Assembly (NCBI GenBank): GCA_947497905.1
Contig: CANMIH010000004.1
Coordinates: 1-64,000, forward strand
Direction: 5' to 3'
DNA length: 64,000 bases
DNA from: an uncultured Pelagimonas sp.
GTDB taxonomy: Bacteria > Pseudomonadota > Alphaproteobacteria > Rhodobacterales > Rhodobacteraceae
Positions within the stretch are counted from its first letter, which is position 1. Every line of letters begins with the position of its first letter. Below, in pieces: positions 7,301 through 16,367 of this stretch. Made by a program: the position numbers and the translations under genes. The notes beneath the pieces are model-generated. The model saw only the letters and a list, made by a program, of their open reading frames with translations. It was not told where the DNA came from and made no database searches.

Positions 7301-10300
7301 TCAGTGAAAATCGCGGCTTGGAAACAGGCGTTTGGCCTGATCTCGCGGGTGCATGGCGCGCGGAGCGGGCAAGGGGCGTGGGGCCTGGTCGGTTTCTGGG
7401 GTGGTCACCCCCACCATGGCGCCCATTGGGTGTCCCAATTCGGACAGGCGGGCCGAGAGATCTTCGATGTGTTGTGCGATCAGGTGCACCACGATCCCTT
7501 CGCGCTGTAGATATCCGGTGACGCGCAACAGTCGAGCGCCCATAACGCTGCGCCGGTAAGTTTCGTAGAGTTTTGGCCAGACCACCACATTGCTGACCCC
7601 GGTTTCGTCCTCCAGCGTCAGAAAGATCACCCCCGAGGCCGTGCCTGGGCGCTGACGGGTGATCACGAGACCGCAGACGCTGACCCGCCCCAAGGGGACT
7701 TCGGGAAGCTTGTCATGGGGGGTGAGGCCCGGAAGCTTGGGGCGCAACAGTTCCATGGGATGGGCGCGTAATGTCAGGCGCATTGAGACATAATCCTCAA
7801 CCACCTCTTCACCCAGATGCATCAAGGGCAGTGTGACTTTGGGTTCCAGGATATGTTCGCCATCAATGGGATCATTGAACAGGGGGAGAGGATTAATGCC
7901 CTTAATGGCCCGCACTTTCCAGAGGGCATCGCGCCGGTTCAATCCTATATCGGCAAAGCTGTCTGCTTCGGCGAGACGTTCCAGAACCGCAGGGATCAGA
8001 CCTGCGCGCAGCCAGACGGCCTCGGGGTCGCGATAGCCATTGCCACGGGCCGCGACAATCCAGCCGGCATCCTCTTCGCGAAACCCTTTGATCTGGCGAA
8101 AGCCCAGACGGAGCGCCAGATCCCCATCGGCGCGGCGCTCTAGCGTGTTGTCCCAGTGGCTGGCATTGATGCAGATCGGGCGCACTTCGACCTGATGGTC
8201 GCGGGCGTCGCGAATGATCTGGGCCGGGGCGTAGAACCCCATCGGTTGAGAATTCAGCAAGGCGCAGGCGAAAACAGTGGGGTGATGGCATTTGAGCCAG
8301 GCCGAGACATAGGCCAGCATGGCAAAGGCGGCGGCGTGGCTTTCGGGAAACCCATAATCGGCAAAGCCTTCGATCTGGGCAAAACAACGTTCGGCGGCCT
8401 CTTGAGCATAGCCTTTGCTGAGCATGCCATTGATGAACTTGGTGCGATGATCCCCAATGGTGCCCATGCGCCGGAATGAGGCCAGCGACCGGCGCAGGTG
8501 ATCGGCCTCTTCCGCGGAATATCCGGCGCCAACAACAGCGATCTGCATGGCCTGCTCCTGAAAGAGGGGCACACCCAGAGTGCGGGCGGTGACCGCAGTG
8601 AGTTCAGGACCGAAGGGCTCGGGTTCTTCCAGTTTCTGCCGACGCTTGATGTAGGGTTGTACCATCCCGCCTTGGATGGGGCCGGGACGCACAATCGCCA
8701 CTTCAATCACCAGATCATAAAATTCACGCGGTCTCATCCGGGGGAGGAAGTTCATCTGAGCGCGGCTTTCGACCTGAAATACGCCAATCGCATCGGCCAT
8801 GCAGAGCATGTCATAGGTGGCTGTATCGCCCTGTGGGACTGTGTCGATGCTCAGGCGCTGCCCGTGATATTGATCGATTAGGTCAAACGCTTTGCGGATA
8901 CACGACAGCATACCCAGACCCAATACATCGACTTTGAGAATGCCCAAGGTGTCGATGTCATCTTTGTCCCATTCGATGATGGTCCGATCATCCATGGCGG
9001 CATTTTCAATAGGGGCCAGCTCGTCCAGACGCCCTTTGGTGATGACAAACCCGCCAACATGCTGGGACAGATGTCGGGGAAAGCCAATGATCTCTCCGAT
9101 CAGGCGGATGGTCTGAGACAGACGCGGATCTTCGGGGTCCAGACCAAGCTCACGGATGCGATCGAGATTGGCCCCTTCGTTCGACATGCCCCAGATTTGC
9201 CCTGACAGTCCCGCGGTGACATCTTGCGAGAGGCCCATGACCTTGCCCACCTCGCGGATGGCAGCGCGTGAGCGGAAATGGATCACGGTGGCGCAGAGAC
9301 CTGCCCGGTGACGCCCATACTTCTGATAGATCCACTGGATCACTTCTTCGCGGCGTTCATGTTCAAAATCCACGTCGATGTCGGGTGGCTCGCCTCGATG
9401 TTTGGACATGAAACGCTCAAAGACCATCGCGATTTGATCCGGGGACACATCTGTAATTCCAAGCAGATAGCACAGAATAGAGTTGGCGGCAGAGCCTCGG
9501 CCCTGACATAAGATGCCCTGACTTCTGGCAAATTGGACGATGTCATAGACAGTTAGGAAATAAGCGGGAAATCCGAGATCGGCGACGAGGGTTAGTTCTT
9601 TGGTGATCAGGTCGCGGACGCGTTGCGACGCGCCATGGGGATAACGTCGCTTAAACCCGTCTTGGATCAGACGTTCCAGCCGCACTTGAGGTGCTTCACC
9701 TTCGGACACTTCATCGGGGTATTCATAGCTTAACTCACTGAGATCAAAGCTGCATCGGGCGGCAATATCCAAAGAGCGACGCAGGGCGGCGGGGAACGCG
9801 CGAAACACCCGCTCCATGTCTTTGTGTCCTTTGAGGCGGCGTTCGGCGTTGGGCAAGGCGCGGGTGCCGATGTCATCGATCTTGATCCCGTTGCGCATGC
9901 AGGTCAGCACATCCGCCAATTGACGGCGGGTGGCGTGATGCATCAACACATCGCCCACCGCCACCATGGGGGCCGAGGTTCGCAGCGCGAGGGCTGCGCA
10001 GGCCTTGAGATAGGCCTGATCGGACCCGTCGTAACGTGGGGCCGCGCCCAGATAGACGTGGCCGGGATAGCGGCGCTGGATTTGCTGGATATCCGCGCCC
10101 GCTTTGTGCAGGTCTTCTTGGGGCAGTGCGATGAGGATCATGCCGCAACATCCCGCGAGAAGATCCGCAAGGTCGAGATGACAGTCCCCTTTTTCGGCCC
10201 GCCGCTTGCCCAGTGTCAGCAAACGGGTCAGCCGTTGATAGGCAGCGCGGTCGCGGGGCAAGGCAACCCAGTCGACGGTGCTGTCGCGGAGCACCAAACG

Positions 10301-10606
10301 CGCCCCGACGATCAGTTGCGGCAGCTTCACCTCATTGGGGCGTTCTATGGGGGTGCCCTGATCTATGTCTTGCCGCGACGAGGCGTCGATCCGTTGTTGA
10401 GACCGGATGCGAATGGCCTCGTCCGCATCTCGCTGCAGCTCTTTGAGCGCCGAATAGGCGCGGACCACGCCGGCCAGAGAATTGCGGTCGGTGATGGCGA
10501 GCGCGGTCAGTCCCAGCTCGGCAGCGCGGGTGACGATTTCCTCCGGGTGTGAGGCCCCGGTGAGAAAGGTGAAGTTGGTGGTGATACAGAGTTCCGCATA
10601 ATTCAT
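7301..10606 (-). CDS. dnaE2: Error-prone DNA polymerase III alpha subunit DnaE2 (ImuC)
   Basis: The product is 1101 residues when started at ATG 10606 (MNYAELCITTNFTFLTGAS), which overlaps the imuB stop by ATGA; an in-frame ATG 54 bases upstream lies inside imuB and is less likely. An N-terminal PHP domain is followed by the C-family polymerase core. This includes CQGRGSAANS and the catalytic aspartates of PDIDVDFEHERREE (around residue 400). A C-terminal OB fold (VCGLVITRQRPGTASGVIFL) is present. DnaE2 is the catalytic subunit of the translesion mutasome, working with ImuA and ImuB after DNA damage. The length fits DnaE2 (about 1050-1120) and excludes the replicative DnaE1 with its longer C-terminus. 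Confidence 0.95.
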   Translation of the reverse strand: MNYAELCITTNFTFLTGASHPEEIVTRAAELGLTALAITDRNSLAGVVRAYSALKELQRDADEAIRIRSQQRIDASSRQDIDQGTPIERPNEVKLPQLIVGARLVLRDSTVDWVALPRDRAAYQRLTRLLTLGKRRAEKGDCHLDLADLLAGCCGMILIALPQEDLHKAGADIQQIQRRYPGHVYLGAAPRYDGSDQAYLKACAALALRTSAPMVAVGDVLMHHATRRQLADVLTCMRNGIKIDDIGTRALPNAERRLKGHKDMERVFRAFPAALRRSLDIAARCSFDLSELSYEYPDEVSEGEAPQVRLERLIQDGFKRRYPHGASQRVRDLITKELTLVADLGFPAYFLTVYDIVQFARSQGILCQGRGSAANSILCYLLGITDVSPDQIAMVFERFMSKHRGEPPDIDVDFEHERREEVIQWIYQKYGRHRAGLCATVIHFRSRAAIREVGKVMGLSQDVTAGLSGQIWGMSNEGANLDRIRELGLDPEDPRLSQTIRLIGEIIGFPRHLSQHVGGFVITKGRLDELAPIENAAMDDRTIIEWDKDDIDTLGILKVDVLGLGMLSCIRKAFDLIDQYHGQRLSIDTVPQGDTATYDMLCMADAIGVFQVESRAQMNFLPRMRPREFYDLVIEVAIVRPGPIQGGMVQPYIKRRQKLEEPEPFGPELTAVTARTLGVPLFQEQAMQIAVVGAGYSAEEADHLRRSLASFRRMGTIGDHRTKFINGMLSKGYAQEAAERCFAQIEGFADYGFPESHAAAFAMLAYVSAWLKCHHPTVFACALLNSQPMGFYAPAQIIRDARDHQVEVRPICINASHWDNTLERRADGDLALRLGFRQIKGFREEDAGWIVAARGNGYRDPEAVWLRAGLIPAVLERLAEADSFADIGLNRRDALWKVRAIKGINPLPLFNDPIDGEHILEPKVTLPLMHLGEEVVEDYVSMRLTLRAHPMELLRPKLPGLTPHDKLPEVPLGRVSVCGLVITRQRPGTASGVIFLTLEDETGVSNVVVWPKLYETYRRSVMGARLLRVTGYLQREGIVVHLIAQHIEDLSARLSELGHPMGAMVGVTTPETDQAPRPLPAPRAMHPRDQAKRLFPSRDFH

Positions 10607-12093
10607 ATGAATTCCCCCTGTACAAACCAGCCGGGGGATTGGGGGGTGTAAAACAGCCAAAGCCGCCGCCCCTGTTGGGTTTCAATACGCCAATAATCGC
10701 GCAAACCGCTGCGCCAGTTGTCGTCTGACAGCCACCATTCGGGGGCTATGCGCTCGGGGCCCGTGGCGCGCGCGACGGTCAGGGGCATTCGTCGCCAGCG
10801 GAAGTGTTTTGGTGGACGGGATCCGTCACCCGCGATGGGTTCCGGGGCAAAAAGCCGTTGTGGGCGTGGTCGCGGGGGGATCCATGGCCCTTCGGGTTCG
10901 GAATACGCGGCGGCTGCAATGAGAAAGCTACGTTCGGGGATGTGGCTGTCTGCGGGCAAAAATCTTTGGATATTGTCCAGGCCGATGCGCGTTCCAATGC
11001 GGCTGATGAGATCGTCCAGCTGATCCGCGCGTCCTGAGGAAACATGGCTGAGTTGTCGGACGGGGAGGGGTTCAATCTGGGTGGCCTCAAGCCGAAGCTG
11101 ATCGATCCCATAGCCGGATTCCACCTCACCCACGCCACGGGTGAAGAGGGGCAGGATACGCTGGGCATCACGCAGAGGGCGGGCCAGCCGCAATTCGACG
11201 GTCTGAGCCTCCTGATCGACCCGACGCAGGGTCAATTCGAGCACGCGGGCCCCGGCTTCATTGGTTTTGAGCTTGGTGCAGAGCTGTTCCAACAAGCGTG
11301 ATGTGCCGGCCATCACATCATCAAACAGGCCAATGGGTTCGGGCAGGCTCATTCGCACGCCATAGTGCGGTGGTTCGGCCAGGGGGGTGACCTGCTCAGG
11401 CTGACGTCCAAGCGCCTGATCCAGCCGCATCATCAGATCCGGGCCAAACCGGCGTGCAAGCGGCGCACGGGCGGCCTTTTCAAGATCGATGATGCGGCGC
11501 AACCCCAACCGTTGCAGCGCGGTGGTGGTTTTGTCATCCAGCCGAAGCGCGGCCACAGGCAGTCGCCCCAGCGCGGCAAGCGGTTGACCAGGGGCGGCCT
11601 CACCTGCGCCAAAATGGGCCAGGGCCCAGGCCGCGCCACGCGTATCCCCCAGCCCGATCCGGGTGGTGATCCCGGCCCGCTTCAGACGCTGATACATGTC
11701 CGCGACCATGGCAGATTCGCCACCAAACAGATGTGCCGCTCCGGTGATATCAAGCACCAGCCCATCGTCTCCTTCGAGCCCGACCCAAGGACAATAGCGG
11801 GTGGCCCAGCGGCGCAGAACATGGAGAAAGCGGCGATCCTCAGTCAGATTGGCAGGCTGGCTCAGCAGGTCAGGGCAAAACGCCCGCGCATCGGCAAAGG
11901 TCATGCCGCGGCTTAGGTTTTGGGCTTCGGCGGCACGGTTGAGGCAATACAGACGGTCGGCGTTTGCGCGTTTGAGCGTCAGTGCAAAAGGGCCGTCACA
12001 GGGCCGCGCCCGCAGAACCCGGTCGCTTGCCAGCCGGGCAAACCACATCGAAACGACGCGCCGCTGCATTCCATCGAACATGCCAGGTTCCAT
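10603..12093 (-). CDS. imuB: ImuB, Y-family polymerase-like mutasome subunit
   Basis: The 496-residue protein has the DinB/Y-family fold in its N-terminal half (VSMWFARLASDRVLR, LVLDITGAAHLFGGE, GITTRIGLGDTRGAAWALA). It lacks the usual catalytic acidic residues: the active polymerase SxDE motif is replaced by LVLDITG. This is the hallmark of ImuB, an inactive polymerase that bridges DnaE2 to the beta clamp. ATG 12093 overlaps imuA by 98 bp; the internal ATGs at 12069 and 12048 are alternatives. A LexA-like repeat lies immediately before ATG 12093. Confidence 0.92.
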   Translation of the reverse strand: MEPGMFDGMQRRVVSMWFARLASDRVLRARPCDGPFALTLKRANADRLYCLNRAAEAQNLSRGMTFADARAFCPDLLSQPANLTEDRRFLHVLRRWATRYCPWVGLEGDDGLVLDITGAAHLFGGESAMVADMYQRLKRAGITTRIGLGDTRGAAWALAHFGAGEAAPGQPLAALGRLPVAALRLDDKTTTALQRLGLRRIIDLEKAARAPLARRFGPDLMMRLDQALGRQPEQVTPLAEPPHYGVRMSLPEPIGLFDDVMAGTSRLLEQLCTKLKTNEAGARVLELTLRRVDQEAQTVELRLARPLRDAQRILPLFTRGVGEVESGYGIDQLRLEATQIEPLPVRQLSHVSSGRADQLDDLISRIGTRIGLDNIQRFLPADSHIPERSFLIAAAAYSEPEGPWIPPRPRPQRLFAPEPIAGDGSRPPKHFRWRRMPLTVARATGPERIAPEWWLSDDNWRSGLRDYWRIETQQGRRLWLFYTPQSPGWFVQGEFI

Positions 12094-12574
12094 TTGTTCC
12101 CGATTTGTTCTTTATAGTTTCCCAGCTCATCAGAGTCGAGTCATCTGGATCAAAAAGCGGGGTACACAGCCATCGGGTCTCGGACGCATTGCTGCCCATC
12201 CCCTCGGGGATGAGGCAAAGCCCGATAGATTTCCCGGCCTTTGCAGCCAGTTGAAGACGCCGACCTTCACGCAGATTTAGAGGGCGAGTGATTTCAAGGA
12301 CCACAAGCGGGAGAGCGCCATCGCGCAACGCTTCTTCGGCCACCGCCAGCATATCAGTCTGATCTTTTGTCTGGGCCACCAAAAGCTGCGAGGGGTCACA
12401 AAAATCAGCCAATCCCAGAGGGTTAAGCGTTTCCCCCTGCCAACTCTCGCGGATCCAGAGCGTTCTGCGCACCAAAGCCATAGTCGCGACGGCAAAGCCC
12501 ACGCGGCCTGCGCCGCAGGCTTCGTGAACGCGATTGGCGCGCAGGGGCAGGGGTATCGTGGTCCGACTCGTCAT
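11996..12574 (-). CDS. imuA: ImuA, RecA-like accessory protein of the mutasome
   Basis: The 192-residue product sits directly upstream of imuB and dnaE2, the canonical imuA position. ImuA proteins are RecA/SulA-related accessory proteins needed for induced mutagenesis. Here a central region (RDGALPLVVLEITRPLNLREGRRLQLAAKAG) matches the RecA-like core, where the Walker-type motif is degenerate. It overlaps imuB by 98 bp. Identification rests mostly on gene order and size. Confidence 0.85.
   Translation of the reverse strand: MTSRTTIPLPLRANRVHEACGAGRVGFAVATMALVRRTLWIRESWQGETLNPLGLADFCDPSQLLVAQTKDQTDMLAVAEEALRDGALPLVVLEITRPLNLREGRRLQLAAKAGKSIGLCLIPEGMGSNASETRWLCTPLFDPDDSTLMSWETIKNKSGTNGTWHVRWNAAARRFDVVCPAGKRPGSAGAAL
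12096..12110 (-). promoter_or_regulatory. LexA-like SOS box (GAAC-N7-GAAC) just upstream of imuB
   Basis: The minus strand reads GAACAAATCGGGAAC, matching the alphaproteobacterial LexA direct repeat GTTC-N7-GTTC in its complementary form. It ends 3 bp before imuB ATG 12093 and lies inside the 3' end of imuA. I see no such repeat upstream of imuA. A random 64-kb sequence would contain about two matches by chance, so location is the main support. Confidence 0.5.
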
Positions 12575-12610
12575 CCCGTGAAGAATAGCGCTGGGAAGAC
12601 GAGCCGTCGA

Positions 12611-13768
12611 CTAGTCCTGTTCCAAGACGTGCAAGACGCCGCGCAATTCCGCCAAACCACGCAACCGTCCAATATAGGGATACCCCGGCGTGCTTGAGAC
12701 GCGTTGGTCATGGGCCAAAGCATGGCCGTGATCGGGACGAAATGGCAGGGTGCGGCCTTGTGTACGCTCGGCGGCAAGTGCACCGCGGCAAATCGCAACC
12801 ATATCCACATCACCGCTCAGATGGGGGGCTTCATGAAAACTGATGCCATCCGCTTCACGTCGTGTGCTGCGCAGATGCAGGAAATTCACCCGCGCGCCAA
12901 AGCGCGTGAGCATCGCTGGAAGATCGTTGTCCGCGCGCACCCCAAGCGAGCCGGTGCAGAAGGTCAACCCATTGGCAGGGCTGTCGACCATGTCGAGAAT
13001 TGCAGCAAGATCGTCTTGGGTAGACACCACTCGGGGCAGTCCGAAAATCGGGAAAGGTGGATCGTCCGGGTGAATGCCCAACCGCACACCAACCTCTTCT
13101 GCGACAGGTATGACATGGCGCAGGAAGGCCGCCAGATTGGCGCGCAACTCTTCCGCGCCAACGCGGTCATACCCGGCGAGGGCTTGGCGGAAACTATCAA
13201 GGTCAAAACTTTCCTCCGCGCCAGGCAGACCCGCAATGATGGTATCGGTCAGAGCCTGCGCGCCGTCGAGTGCTAGCTTGTCAAATCGGATCTGCGCCGC
13301 CTGCACCACCTCAGGGATGTGGTCTTGGGGGGCACCGGGACGCGCCAGAATATGGATGTCAAACATGGCAGCGTCGACCGCATCATAGCGCAGGCACTGG
13401 GCTCCATCGGGTAGCGCAAAAGAGAGATCCGTGCGGGTCCAATCCAGAAGCGGCATAAAGTTGTAGCAGACGGTCTTCACACCGCAGGCCGCTAGATTGC
13501 GGATGGATTGCGCCCAAGCATCGGCCTTGTCCTCCCACCCCGGCGCACCCCGCTTGATGTCTTCGTGGACCGGTACACTTTCGACCACCTCCCAGCGTAG
13601 GCCCGCGGCCTCAATCATGTCGCGGTAGGCGGCGATGGCCTCTATCGACCAAACTGTGCCATTGGGCAGATCATGCAGGGCACTGACCACACCTGTTGCT
13701 CCGGCCTGACGGATGTCGGCCAAGCTCACCGGGTCATTCGGGCCAAACCAGCGCCACGTCTCAATCAT
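12611..13768 (-). CDS. uxuA: Mannonate dehydratase UxuA
   Basis: The 385-residue protein starts MIETWRWFGPNDPVSLADIR, the characteristic UxuA N-terminus, and contains FCTGSLGVRADND, FLHLRST and RPDHGHALAHDQ, with conserved metal and substrate residues. UxuA dehydrates D-mannonate to 2-keto-3-deoxygluconate, the last specific step of glucuronate breakdown. E. coli UxuA is similar in size. It is the last gene of the minus-strand arm (dctP-uidA-gntR-uxuA), 39 bp after gntR. The 36 bp to imuA separates it from the SOS cassette. Confidence 0.95.
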   Translation of the reverse strand: MIETWRWFGPNDPVSLADIRQAGATGVVSALHDLPNGTVWSIEAIAAYRDMIEAAGLRWEVVESVPVHEDIKRGAPGWEDKADAWAQSIRNLAACGVKTVCYNFMPLLDWTRTDLSFALPDGAQCLRYDAVDAAMFDIHILARPGAPQDHIPEVVQAAQIRFDKLALDGAQALTDTIIAGLPGAEESFDLDSFRQALAGYDRVGAEELRANLAAFLRHVIPVAEEVGVRLGIHPDDPPFPIFGLPRVVSTQDDLAAILDMVDSPANGLTFCTGSLGVRADNDLPAMLTRFGARVNFLHLRSTRREADGISFHEAPHLSGDVDMVAICRGALAAERTQGRTLPFRPDHGHALAHDQRVSSTPGYPYIGRLRGLAELRGVLHVLEQD

Positions 13769-13807
13769 GCTGTCCTCTTTTGTTGTTTTTATAGGGATGG
13801 CAGGGGC

Positions 13808-14539
13808 TTAGCCCGGTGCTGCAATGGGTTGGAACAAATAACCGTCAAAGGCGGGATCATCGACATCCGACAGCGTCATCAGCGTTTCGCGCACATGGCC
13901 AAGATGCAGCCACATCGCAGCTCGCGCGCCTTCGCGGTCTTTGTTGCGCAGGGCAGTGAGGATCTGCTGGTGATCCTCCAGCCAGTTCTGGCGATAGTCG
14001 GCGTCAAAGATCCGCGTATGCAGCTTGGCCCACATCGGGCTTTCTTCGCGTTTGCGCCACAGCTCATCGACCATATCCACCAGAACCGAATTCTGCGTGG
14101 CCTCGGCAATCAGACGGTGAAACAGCTCGTCGCCGGAATGGTCGTTGCTGCCGGCTTCGATGGCAGCGCGCTCCATTTCTAGCGCCTCGCGCATGCGGGT
14201 GATGTCATTTTTGGTGACCATATCGGCGGCAAAGGCCGCGATGGAACTTTCCAGAAGCTGACGCGCTTGCAAAAGCTCAAAGGGGCCAATGTCATCCCGT
14301 TGCGGCGGCGCTTTGCTGGCAGAAGGGGCTGCGAGATAAATGCCCGACCCTTTGCGCACTTCGACAAGACCGTCGATTTCCAGCATGATCAGTGCTTCTC
14401 GCACCAGAGAGCGTGAGACCGAGAGCATCTCGGACATCTGTCGTTCGGGAGGAAGACGGTCGCCTACGGCAAAACCTTCGGATTTGATCACCTCCCGCAG
14501 CGCCTGAGCGACATCCTGATATCGTCTGTACTGGCTCAT
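13808..14539 (-). CDS. GntR/FadR-family regulator, UxuR-like
   Basis: The 243-residue protein has an N-terminal winged helix (residues 5-75, LPPERQMSEMLSVSRSLVRE and GSGIYL) and a C-terminal all-helical FCD ligand domain (about 85-220) with the metal-binding D/H pattern (ELFHRLIAEA, WLEDHQQI, HLGHV). E. coli UxuR and ExuR belong to this family and bind AAATTGGTATACCAATTT. Near-identical dyads lie between dctP and dctQ in this window. ATGA coupling to uidA ties its expression to the operon. I infer it represses both arms and is released by a uronate. Confidence 0.88.
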   Translation of the reverse strand: MSQYRRYQDVAQALREVIKSEGFAVGDRLPPERQMSEMLSVSRSLVREALIMLEIDGLVEVRKGSGIYLAAPSASKAPPQRDDIGPFELLQARQLLESSIAAFAADMVTKNDITRMREALEMERAAIEAGSNDHSGDELFHRLIAEATQNSVLVDMVDELWRKREESPMWAKLHTRIFDADYRQNWLEDHQQILTALRNKDREGARAAMWLHLGHVRETLMTLSDVDDPAFDGYLFQPIAAPG

Positions 14540-16350
14540 GTGGTGGCTCCTTCCGGGATGGTACGCGCCCGTGTCTCATCCGCGGCGCGTTCGGCATAAT
14601 AGGCGGCAAGCACCTGAAAGGCCGGTTTCTTGGTCTCTTTGTCGGCGGCAATCAATCCCTTGCGGTTCCATCCGCGCTGAAAAATCCCCTGACGCCGTTC
14701 GACCCGGAAATCATAAAGAATCCAGGGCGACATGCCTTTCACATAGTCCAGCTCGCGCAGGGTTGCGATCTGTTTGCGATAAACCTCGTCCTGATAGGCC
14801 AGACTGAAAAGCCCGCGTTTGGGGCCATGGGGGGTGTGATCGCCGTCCGCCCCGGTTTCCGAGATCACAACGGGACGGTCGGGGGCCGAATTGCGGCCAA
14901 TCTCACCCAGTTCGTCAAAGTTTTCTTCGTACCAACCGTAATATTCGTTCAACCCGATCACATCGATGTGCTGGGCTAGCCGATCCTCGATCTTAAGCCG
15001 GGCGTGATTGACCAGACAGGCGGCTGAGGTCAGCCGGGTCGGGTCTTCGGATTTGGCGGTTTCAGCCAGCTGGCGCATAAAGGCCAGCCGGGCGTCGGTG
15101 TCGGGGTTTTCATTACCAATGGACCAGATGATCACGCTAGCGCGGTTGCGATCGCGGCGGATCAGCTCGCGCAACTGGTTGTCGGCATCGCGCAAGGTGG
15201 CGGGATTGGCGAAATCAATTGCCCAGTAGACCGGGACCTCTTCCCACAGCATCAACCCAAGCTCATCAGCCAGTTCTGCGGCGCGTTCGTGATGAGGGTA
15301 ATGCGCGAGCCGTAGATAGTTGCAGCCGAGCTCTTTGGCGTGGGCAAAGCGGCGGCGTAGGTCGTCTTCTGTTGTGGTCTTGCCCAATGCCTCGTCGTCT
15401 TCGTGCACTGAAATGCCACGCAGAAAGATAGGGGCACCGTTAAGCATAATGTCGGTGCCGCGACGTGCGATTGTTCGAAATCCTACGCGGTCGCGGATCT
15501 CGTCTTCGCCACAGCGCAGGGTGACGTCATATAGCTTAGGCGTGTCTGGGCTCCACAGCTCCGGTTTTGCCGGAATGCGGGCCTCGGCCACACCATCGAC
15601 CACAGGGATCTCGGTTGAGATATTGAGTTCGGGGATTTCAAACCGGGCGGACGTGGCATCTCCGTCGATCTGGGCGCTCACCTGAATGGCGTCGCGGTTG
15701 AGCCGCACAAACAGATCTCGGACAAAGGTTTGGGGCAGGTCATACAACGCGGTTTCGCGATAGATGCCGCCATAGTTGAACCAGTCGGTGTTGCGCATGG
15801 GCACGCGATCAAGCGTGCGGCTGTTGTTGACGCAGAGCATCAGCCAATTCTGACCCGGACGCAGGGATTGGGTCAACTCCACACAAAACGGGGTTGACCC
15901 ACCATAGTGGTTGCCTAGGAACTCACCGTTCAAAAACACCTTACAGTCATATTGCGCCGCGCCGACGCGCAGGACCTGACGTCGCCCAGGCTGGGGCGTA
16001 TGATCCAGGGCGCGGGTGTACCAGCTTGAGCCTTCAAAGAAATACCATTTCTCTTTGAGCATCTGCCAGCAGGAGGGCACAGGCACGGTGTCTCCCATAT
16101 AGGGATCATAATCCCAGGGTTCGATCCGGTCTTCCGGGGCCTCGGGCAAAAGGGTGAACCACTTTTGCCTAAGACCAGTATCCAGAAGATCGACGCAAAA
16201 ATTCCACTCACCATCTAAGGACTGCGCGGGGCGGCCACGGGTATAGATCAGAGTATCGGCATTGAGCGACTGCGTGTTGAAGGGACGGTCATAGTCCTCG
16301 TCATGCAGCGCCTGTAGCGCGTTATCTGCGAGTTCGGATCGTTCTAACAT
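14536..16350 (-). CDS. uidA: Beta-glucuronidase, GH2 family
   Basis: The 604-residue enzyme has GH2 architecture: a jelly-roll sugar-binding domain (about 1-170, PVPSCWQ, NGEFLGNHYGGSTPF), an immunoglobulin-like domain (about 175-270) and a TIM barrel. The acid/base glutamate is in IIWSIGNEN (near residue 412) and the nucleophile in VISETGAD (near 497). The WFNYGGIYR and LRLAHYPHHE segments are typical of UidA. It hydrolyses beta-D-glucuronides. No signal peptide is present, so it acts in the cytoplasm on a glucuronide brought in by the TRAP transporter. It is 17 bp after dctP. Some GH2 relatives cleave galacturonides, which sequence alone does not exclude. Confidence 0.9.
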   Translation of the reverse strand: MLERSELADNALQALHDEDYDRPFNTQSLNADTLIYTRGRPAQSLDGEWNFCVDLLDTGLRQKWFTLLPEAPEDRIEPWDYDPYMGDTVPVPSCWQMLKEKWYFFEGSSWYTRALDHTPQPGRRQVLRVGAAQYDCKVFLNGEFLGNHYGGSTPFCVELTQSLRPGQNWLMLCVNNSRTLDRVPMRNTDWFNYGGIYRETALYDLPQTFVRDLFVRLNRDAIQVSAQIDGDATSARFEIPELNISTEIPVVDGVAEARIPAKPELWSPDTPKLYDVTLRCGEDEIRDRVGFRTIARRGTDIMLNGAPIFLRGISVHEDDEALGKTTTEDDLRRRFAHAKELGCNYLRLAHYPHHERAAELADELGLMLWEEVPVYWAIDFANPATLRDADNQLRELIRRDRNRASVIIWSIGNENPDTDARLAFMRQLAETAKSEDPTRLTSAACLVNHARLKIEDRLAQHIDVIGLNEYYGWYEENFDELGEIGRNSAPDRPVVISETGADGDHTPHGPKRGLFSLAYQDEVYRKQIATLRELDYVKGMSPWILYDFRVERRQGIFQRGWNRKGLIAADKETKKPAFQVLAAYYAERAADETRARTIPEGATT

Positions 16351-16367
16351 CGGTGCCTGTATCCGTT

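Noticed and set aside
7208-7510. 100-codon plus-strand frame upstream of and overlapping dnaE2
   Set aside because: Overlaps the dnaE2 3' end antisense and lacks start signals.
9824-10552. 242-codon plus-strand open frame
   Set aside because: Antisense to dnaE2 and without domain features; a product of high G+C third positions.
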